Position numbers and translations under genes: made by a program
Origin: Mangrovimonas aestuarii
GTDB taxonomy: Bacteria > Bacteroidota > Bacteroidia > Flavobacteriales > Flavobacteriaceae
Assembly (NCBI RefSeq): GCF_028767185.1
Contig: NZ_JARACK010000009.1
Span: forward strand, 1-64,000
Direction of reading: 5' to 3'
Length of the DNA: 64,000 bases
Shown here: positions 59,919-64,000 of the stretch, piece by piece
Numbering within the stretch: position 1 is the first letter of the stretch
How the letters are laid out: the number at the start of each line of letters is the position of its first letter
Notes under the pieces: model-generated
What the model was told of the DNA's origin: nothing
Seen by the model: only the letters and a program-made list of their open reading frames with translations
Database searches by the model: none

Positions 59919-61174
59919 TTTACAGTCGATTTTTTGGTTTCCAAAATACGTTTGTTCGATCTGTTAACTGCCTGTTGCAACCACAACAATAGTCCACAAC
60001 AACAAACAGTCAAGGCTGTAATAATAAACCAAGTTTTATTAAATCCCAAATGGTCTACCAATTGCATACCAGTATTGTGCCCTAATATATGGGATACCGA
60101 AAAAGCAATGCTGTACAAAGCCATATATTCCCCTTGTTTCCCTCGTTTGGAGCGCTCCATGGCAAAAGCATTGGAAAACGGAAAGGCCACCATTTCCCCA
60201 AACGACATAAGTAGGATACCTACAACCAAAATGCCTGCCCACGAGAAAAAGTTGAGAATTAAAAAGCTGAGCCCAGTTAAAATGGCTCCAATAAGCATTA
60301 ATCTTACTTGTGAAAAGCTGCTATTTTCAAGCCATTTTATCAAAGGCATTTCAAAAACAAAAACTAAAAATCCATTAAGCCCTAGTAATAGGCCAATATC
60401 AAACTCACTTAAGGCATGAGCTTCTTTGTAGTAAATAGGCATTGTGGAGAAGTACTGTAAGAAGATCACACCAAAAAGCATCATAGCTGTTAGGAAAACA
60501 AAGTAAACCTTATCGCTATAAGCTGATTGAGGATTGTGGTTAATCTCATTATCCAACACTTTCGCTTTTTTAGGGTGTAGTACTTTTATGAGCAACAAAC
60601 CAGCAAGGGCACATGTAATACCGTCTACCCAAAACAATCCGCCGTAATCCAATGAAGTAATGATGATCCCTCCAAGAGCGGGCCCTGCAGAAAAACCAAG
60701 GTTTATGGCAAGTCTTATCAGTGTAACCGAACGTGTTTTATTTTCCGGTTTACTATAAGCGCTTAAAGCTACAAACATGGCCGGCCGAAACATATCGGCA
60801 ATAGCCATGACCAGAAAAATACCAATACATATGGAAGTAAAGCTATTGAGAAACTGAAGCAGTACAAATAACACCCCTGTACTTAAAAGACTCATCACCA
60901 TAATTTTGTAAAAACCAATAGAATCGGTTAGCTTTCCTCCCAACCATGATCCAACAACAGAACCTAAACCAAAGGCACTCATAATCCACCCAACATCGGC
61001 CAAAGTGAAATTGAGACTTTGTGTTAGGTAAAGAGATAAGAATGGTATAACCATGGTTCCGGCTCGGTTGATTAGGGTTACCAAAGCCAACCACCATACT
61101 TCCTGAGAAAGACCGCTAAAAGTATTAAGGTACGGCCTGATGATACCTGAGAATAATAATTTGAATAATTTCAT
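59915..61174 (-). CDS. MFS efflux transporter (drug:H+ antiporter type)
   Basis: 419 residues from ATG 61174 (MKLFKLLFSGIIRPYLNTF); the frame continues upstream 18 codons but that part overlaps a terminator hairpin. Twelve helices; the first loop has the motif GSWLGGKLTDSIGFYKI, the MFS signature, and GPALGGIIITSLDY fits motif C of exporters. LINRAGTMVIPFLSLYLTQS is like MdtH/YceL-type pumps. Its stop overlaps the ypdA GTG start (GTGA), so both are made from one mRNA. A leader peptide and an intrinsic terminator precede it. Confidence 0.87.
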   Translation of the reverse strand: MKLFKLLFSGIIRPYLNTFSGLSQEVWWLALVTLINRAGTMVIPFLSLYLTQSLNFTLADVGWIMSAFGLGSVVGSWLGGKLTDSIGFYKIMVMSLLSTGVLFVLLQFLNSFTSICIGIFLVMAIADMFRPAMFVALSAYSKPENKTRSVTLIRLAINLGFSAGPALGGIIITSLDYGGLFWVDGITCALAGLLLIKVLHPKKAKVLDNEINHNPQSAYSDKVYFVFLTAMMLFGVIFLQYFSTMPIYYKEAHALSEFDIGLLLGLNGFLVFVFEMPLIKWLENSSFSQVRLMLIGAILTGLSFLILNFFSWAGILVVGILLMSFGEMVAFPFSNAFAMERSKRGKQGEYMALYSIAFSVSHILGHNTGMQLVDHLGFNKTWFIITALTVCCCGLLLWLQQAVNRSNKRILETKKSTVK

Positions 61175-61189
61175 GATTCTGTTGGTTAC

Positions 61190-61224
61190 TAAAAACAAAA
61201 AGTCCAACGCTAACGTTGGACTTT
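61190..61224 (-). terminator. Intrinsic terminator in the MFS leader (attenuator)
   Basis: Perfect 11-bp stem (61199-61209 with 61214-61224, AAAGTCCAACG / CGTTGGACTTT), loop of 4, followed on the minus strand by a T-rich run. It lies 16 nt before the MFS start and after the leader ORF, so transcripts from the leader promoter must pass it. Confidence 0.75.
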
Positions 61225-61252
61225 GCAATATGGTCTTATTAATAGTACGAAA

Positions 61253-61327
61253 CTATAACACACCACAAGGCCCAAGCATTGCATAACGCTTATAGGTTTG
61301 TTGATATGTGACAGTAATTCGCGACAT
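61253..61327 (-). CDS. Possible 24-residue leader peptide of the MFS gene
   Basis: Reads MSRITVTYQQTYKRYAMLGPC, then GVL and TAG. It starts ~12 nt after the predicted start of transcription and ends 28 nt before the terminator stem. Codons for LGPC (61267-61275) can pair with the terminator's 5' arm (61216-61223; 8 pairs, one bulged C), so ribosome position could switch termination. Confidence 0.5.
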   Translation of the reverse strand: MSRITVTYQQTYKRYAMLGPCGVL

Positions 61328-61345
61328 GATTTCTTTTCTGTTCTT

Positions 61346-61353
61346 CAAAGCTA
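61346..61353 (-). promoter_or_regulatory. -7 element upstream of the MFS leader
   Basis: TAGCTTTG on the minus strand matches TAnnTTTG. No clear TTG is found 19 bp upstream, so the call rests on the -7 box alone. Confidence 0.4.
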
Positions 61354-61383
61354 TATAAAAATCTGATTCGTTGTATTTTTGAA

Positions 61384-62001
61384 ATGAAAAAAATAAGCAT
61401 GAGGAATTTTCTTTTGATAATTACAATGGTATTCTTGACAGGGTGTAAAGATGATAAACGTCCGATAACAGGAGTGACTGATTTTCAGCGCAAATTAAAC
61501 GCATCGTTCAAGGATGCAACAACATCTCCGTTAAAAGATAAAGATCGAAAGGAGTTTTCCGGTTTGGATTATTTTCCGGTAGATTCCAGTTATGTAGTTA
61601 TGGCTCGATTAGAGCGTACACCAGAAACCGAGTATTTTGAAATGCGCACCACAACCGATAGGATATCTCGCGAACGAGTTTATGGAGTGTTGCATTTTAA
61701 TTTAGAGGGAAATGCCTATAAATTGAACGTTTACCAAGGTGAGGGAAATCTATCCAAAAAAGGATTTGAAGACTACTTGTTTTTGCCTTTTCTAGATCAA
61801 ACCAATGGAGAAGAAAGTTACAATGGAGGTCGTTATATCGATTTAAGGACTCCTCAAGGTGATAGTATTACCATTGATTTCAACACAGCATATAATCCAT
61901 ATTGTGCCTATAACGAAAAGTATTCATGCCCAATTGTTCCTAGGGTGAATTATTTGCCTTTAAAAGTTGAAGCGGGAGTAAAGGCCTTTAAAAAACACTA
62001 A
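61384..62001 (+). CDS. DUF1684 family lipoprotein
   Basis: 205 residues. Signal RNFLLIITMVFLTGC with lipobox Cys (~21). The mature domain has FSGLDYFPVDSSYVVMARLER, YGVLHFNLEGNAYKLNVYQ, the PF-L-D-T..ESYNGGRYIDL block and IDFNTAYNPYCAYNEKYSCP, all typical of DUF1684. Function unknown. A TATTTTTG element (61374-61381) ends 2 nt before the first ATG, so the second Met (61399) is a possible start. Its stop overlaps that of crcB on the other strand by 4 nt. Confidence 0.88.
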   Translation: MKKISMRNFLLIITMVFLTGCKDDKRPITGVTDFQRKLNASFKDATTSPLKDKDRKEFSGLDYFPVDSSYVVMARLERTPETEYFEMRTTTDRISRERVYGVLHFNLEGNAYKLNVYQGEGNLSKKGFEDYLFLPFLDQTNGEESYNGGRYIDLRTPQGDSITIDFNTAYNPYCAYNEKYSCPIVPRVNYLPLKVEAGVKAFKKH

Positions 62002-62369
62002 AGCCCTTTTACAAAATAAAGCCCTAGAAAGACAGCAACAAGTCCGAGTACTATACTTCCAATGGTGTAAAAGGCAAAATGAGTTAAGTCGCCAGACTTT
62101 AGCAAAGTGTGGTTTTCAAAAGCGAAAGAGGAAAAGGTGGTAAAGCCACCGCAAAATCCAGTAGCCAAAAGTAAGGTTTGGTTTTCGGTGAGGGTATTGC
62201 TTTTGAATGCAAGCCCCAAAATCAAACCAATAAGGAGACAACCAAAAATATTCACTGTAAAAGTGCCATAGGGAATTTCGGATGGAGTGGCATTAAGGTA
62301 TTTGCTGATAACATAGCGTAGCACACTTCCCAACCCACCACCAAAAAAAACAAGAATAAGTTGTTTCAT
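61998..62369 (-). CDS. crcB: Fluoride channel CrcB/Fluc
   Basis: 123 residues with four membrane helices. GGGLGSVLRYVISKY at the N-terminus, PYGTFTVNIFGCLLIGLILG (the conserved Asn) and LLATGFCGGFTTFSSFAFEN (the Gly-Phe-Thr-Thr-Phe-Ser box lining the pore) are all present. It exports fluoride as an antiparallel dimer. No fluoride riboswitch could be recognised in the short upstream gap. Confidence 0.95.
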   Translation of the reverse strand: MKQLILVFFGGGLGSVLRYVISKYLNATPSEIPYGTFTVNIFGCLLIGLILGLAFKSNTLTENQTLLLATGFCGGFTTFSSFAFENHTLLKSGDLTHFAFYTIGSIVLGLVAVFLGLYFVKGL

Positions 62370-62388
62370 ACGAGCGAAGATAAATAAA

Positions 62389-62420
62389 AAACGCCATTCG
62401 GATTTAATCGAATGGCGTTA
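62389..62420. terminator. Terminator of the SRPBCC gene
   Basis: AACGCCATTCG / CGAATGGCGTT perfect stem, 8-nt loop, with a T run on the minus strand. Confidence 0.8.
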
Positions 62421-62442
62421 GTTATAATTGGTGGTTGTCAAT

Positions 62443-63459
62443 TTATTTTACAGCAATGTAAATTTCTGTTAACCATTCTGCTGGGTTTGGGTGCTCTCCT
62501 GGGTCGTTGGCATAAACTTCAAGCATAGGCCCATCTTCAGTAAATTCCAAGCCTTGTTTTTCCATCTCTTTCATAGCTACATCCCAAGCTTCCTTTAGGT
62601 TGTCGTAATTACCTTTTAGGGTAACCTTAAGTGCTTTAAATGGTTCCATTTGTCCTGTAAGGATATCTCCTTCTGTAGTGATCACTCTCTCTGTAGTTGG
62701 TACGGCACATGAGAACATTGTTGTTCCGTTTTTTTCATCCCAACTATGGTAATAGGTAAACGGAGCTCCTGCCATTTGGATATTGTTAGACATCGCATAG
62801 CTGCCCACTTTAGGCATCATTTGCTGTATTTTACTTGCCACTTCATCGATACGGCAAGACACAGTATTGTATAGGTAGTATCCGCCACCGTGCTCTACAA
62901 CACCATTTACTTTAATATTGTATGCTTTCATAGAAGAAATTGCTACACTGTCTAAACGCTCCAATCCTCGTTCAAAATCAGGTCCCATCATAGCGTCCAT
63001 ACCACCACTGAATGCGGCAAAACCTTTTAAGAAGAATGGTACTTTATCACTTTTCATGCCCCAAGTTACCTTAGTGCCATCTTCAGCAGGTTCAAATTTC
63101 CAGTAAACATCAGATGGATCGTAGTCTTCCCACTGCATTTGTTGATCGATAGTAGAGTATGGATTTGCGGCCAATGTTTTCATGTTACCATTGCCTTCTT
63201 TGTCTTCCCAAGAATAAGAGCCACCAACACCTTCGGTTTGCTCAGCCCAGTTAAGTTTCATATCTGGATTCTTTTCGATCCAGGCCATCCATTTTGGCCA
63301 AGACTTATAGTCAATAACTTCGTTATAAACCACAGAGGCAGGAGCCTTGATGGTTCTGGTTCGAGATACATCGTAACTGTTAGGCTGTACGGCTACGTAA
63401 ATCGCTAAACCAATGACCACTATTAACAATAGTAGAAAAATGTACTTTAATGCTTTCAT
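62443..63459 (-). CDS. SRPBCC domain protein with GyrI-like C-terminal domain
   Basis: 338 residues. One N-terminal membrane anchor (YIFLLLLIVVIGLAIYVAV), then a START/SRPBCC domain (~30-180: TIKAPASVVYNEVIDYKSWPKWMAW, GVGGSYSWEDKEG, GTKVTWGMK) and a GyrI/effector-binding-like domain (~190-338: VNGVVEHGGGYYLYNTVSCR, GAPFTYYHSWDEKNGTTMFSCAVP). This combination is common in Bacteroidota. Both domains bind small hydrophobic ligands; no ligand is known. A TACCTTTG element (minus, 63488-63495) lies 29 nt upstream. Confidence 0.85.
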   Translation of the reverse strand: MKALKYIFLLLLIVVIGLAIYVAVQPNSYDVSRTRTIKAPASVVYNEVIDYKSWPKWMAWIEKNPDMKLNWAEQTEGVGGSYSWEDKEGNGNMKTLAANPYSTIDQQMQWEDYDPSDVYWKFEPAEDGTKVTWGMKSDKVPFFLKGFAAFSGGMDAMMGPDFERGLERLDSVAISSMKAYNIKVNGVVEHGGGYYLYNTVSCRIDEVASKIQQMMPKVGSYAMSNNIQMAGAPFTYYHSWDEKNGTTMFSCAVPTTERVITTEGDILTGQMEPFKALKVTLKGNYDNLKEAWDVAMKEMEKQGLEFTEDGPMLEVYANDPGEHPNPAEWLTEIYIAVK

Positions 63460-63502
63460 GTATGTGTTTTTGATTAGTTAGTTATCTCAAAGGTAAGCAA
63501 TT

Positions 63503-63531
63503 TTGTCAATCATTGAAAAGTATTACATTTG
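63503..63531 (+). promoter_or_regulatory. Promoter of the peptidase M49 gene
   Basis: TTG at 63503-63505, an 18-bp spacer and TACATTTG at 63524-63531, 27 nt before the ATG. Confidence 0.65.
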
Positions 63532-63557
63532 CTTTCAACTTATTAAAATTATAACCA

Positions 63558-64000
63558 ATGAAATTTAAGTCAATACTTGGATCGGCCTTGGCAGCTGGGG
63601 TTTTGTTAAGCTCTTGTGGTCAGGATAAATCTAATGAAAAAGAGGTAAAAATACCTCAGGAACAAAAAACAGAAGTTGCTTTTGATTATAACGTTGAGCA
63701 GTTTGCAGATATAAAGGTATTGCGTTACAAAGTTCCGGGTTGGGATAACCTGTCTTTGGAAAAGCAGAAGTTGGTGTACTACCTTACCCAAGCAGGTTTG
63801 GCAGGGCGTGATATCATGTGGGATCAAAACTACCGACACAACCTTTCAATTAGACAAGCGTTAGAGAATGTTTACAAAAATTACAATGGAGATAAGAATA
63901 CTGATGATTGGAAAGCTTTCGAAGTATACTTAAAACGAGTTTGGTTCAGTAACGGAATTCACCATCATTATTCTAACGACAAGCTAAAAGCAGACTTTTC
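63558..64000 (+). CDS. Dipeptidyl peptidase III-like M49 metallopeptidase, 3' partial
   Basis: The first ~147 residues of a gene that runs off the right edge. Lipoprotein signal KSILGSALAAGVLLSSC (Cys20). Then FDYNVEQFADIKVLRYKVPGWDNL, LVYYLTQAGLAGRDIMWDQNY and VWFSNGIHHHYSNDKL, which closely match the N-terminal part of flavobacterial DPP III proteins (often mislabelled dihydrofolate reductase). The zinc motif HExxxH would lie beyond the window. These peptidases remove dipeptides from peptides. Confidence 0.85.
   Translation, partial: MKFKSILGSALAAGVLLSSCGQDKSNEKEVKIPQEQKTEVAFDYNVEQFADIKVLRYKVPGWDNLSLEKQKLVYYLTQAGLAGRDIMWDQNYRHNLSIRQALENVYKNYNGDKNTDDWKAFEVYLKRVWFSNGIHHHYSNDKLKADF

Noticed and set aside
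62370-62442. Fluoride riboswitch before crcB
   Set aside because: The gap upstream of crcB is short and is explained by the terminator of the neighbouring gene; no riboswitch core seen.

Overview
The window is chromosomal DNA of a member of the Bacteroidota, almost certainly class Flavobacteriia (family Flavobacteriaceae-like). Supporting signs are a type B T9SS sorting domain, families typical of this class (DUF4293, BT_3928-type DoxX, DUF3078, DUF5723, type III glutamine synthetase, an M49 peptidase of the flavobacterial kind), promoters of the form TTG-N19-TAnnTTTG, absence of clear Shine-Dalgarno sequences, and low G+C throughout except in the first 0.5 kb. The species cannot be named from this sequence alone. 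No rRNA, CRISPR array, prophage, integrase or insertion sequence was seen.

Layout: 0-5 kb has the G+C-rich end of a SprB-like adhesin, a FadL-type porin, a Tyr/Gly-rich surface protein and proS. 4.9-8.2 kb has a triplicated promoter, tRNA-Glu, rpsT, rho with a long disordered insert, and a DUF4293 membrane protein. 8.3-18.2 kb is housekeeping: truA, an ABC exporter, folP-cdaA, then the chain DUF1599 / DoxX / ABC permease / tpiA / prmA / clpS and tRNA-Arg. 18.3-21.5 kb is a polyprenyl-sugar glycosyltransferase pair plus a lipoprotein. 21.6-26.3 kb holds a racemase, an acetyltransferase and a DsrE / Tat-exported protein / TsdA-like dihaem cytochrome group. 26.4-32.4 kb is M1 peptidase / TrkH / TrkA / CorA. 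32.5-37.1 kb is the glyoxylate shunt (aceB, aceA) with a divergent ScfR/RamB-type regulator. 37.1-42.1 kb has apt, a BlaI/M56 signalling pair with operators, and a Ca2+/Na+ exchanger. 42.2-50.3 kb has glutamine synthetase III, purM, DUF3078, prfA, pyrF and a BtuF-like protein. 50.5-58 kb has small secreted proteins, the fused isobutyryl-CoA mutase IcmF and DUF5723. 58.2-64 kb has a metallothionein / SigZ-like sigma factor unit, a nonsense-interrupted ypdA, an MFS efflux gene behind a leader-peptide/terminator region, crcB, an SRPBCC protein and the start of a dipeptidyl peptidase III.

Two regions stand out as possibly undescribed. The first (58.18-58.96 kb) is a 33-residue, 11-cysteine metallothionein-like peptide too short for routine ORF calling, placed between an ECF-style promoter and an ECF sigma factor that itself ends in a Cys-rich tail, with a 13-bp hairpin between the genes. 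It looks like a self-controlled metal or thiol stress unit. The second (61.17-61.35 kb) is promoter, 24-codon leader ORF, intrinsic terminator and MFS pump, the arrangement expected for translation-coupled attenuation of a drug pump. Also notable are the 14-bp palindrome between the ScfR-type regulator and aceB, and the two dyads overlapping the blaI promoter.
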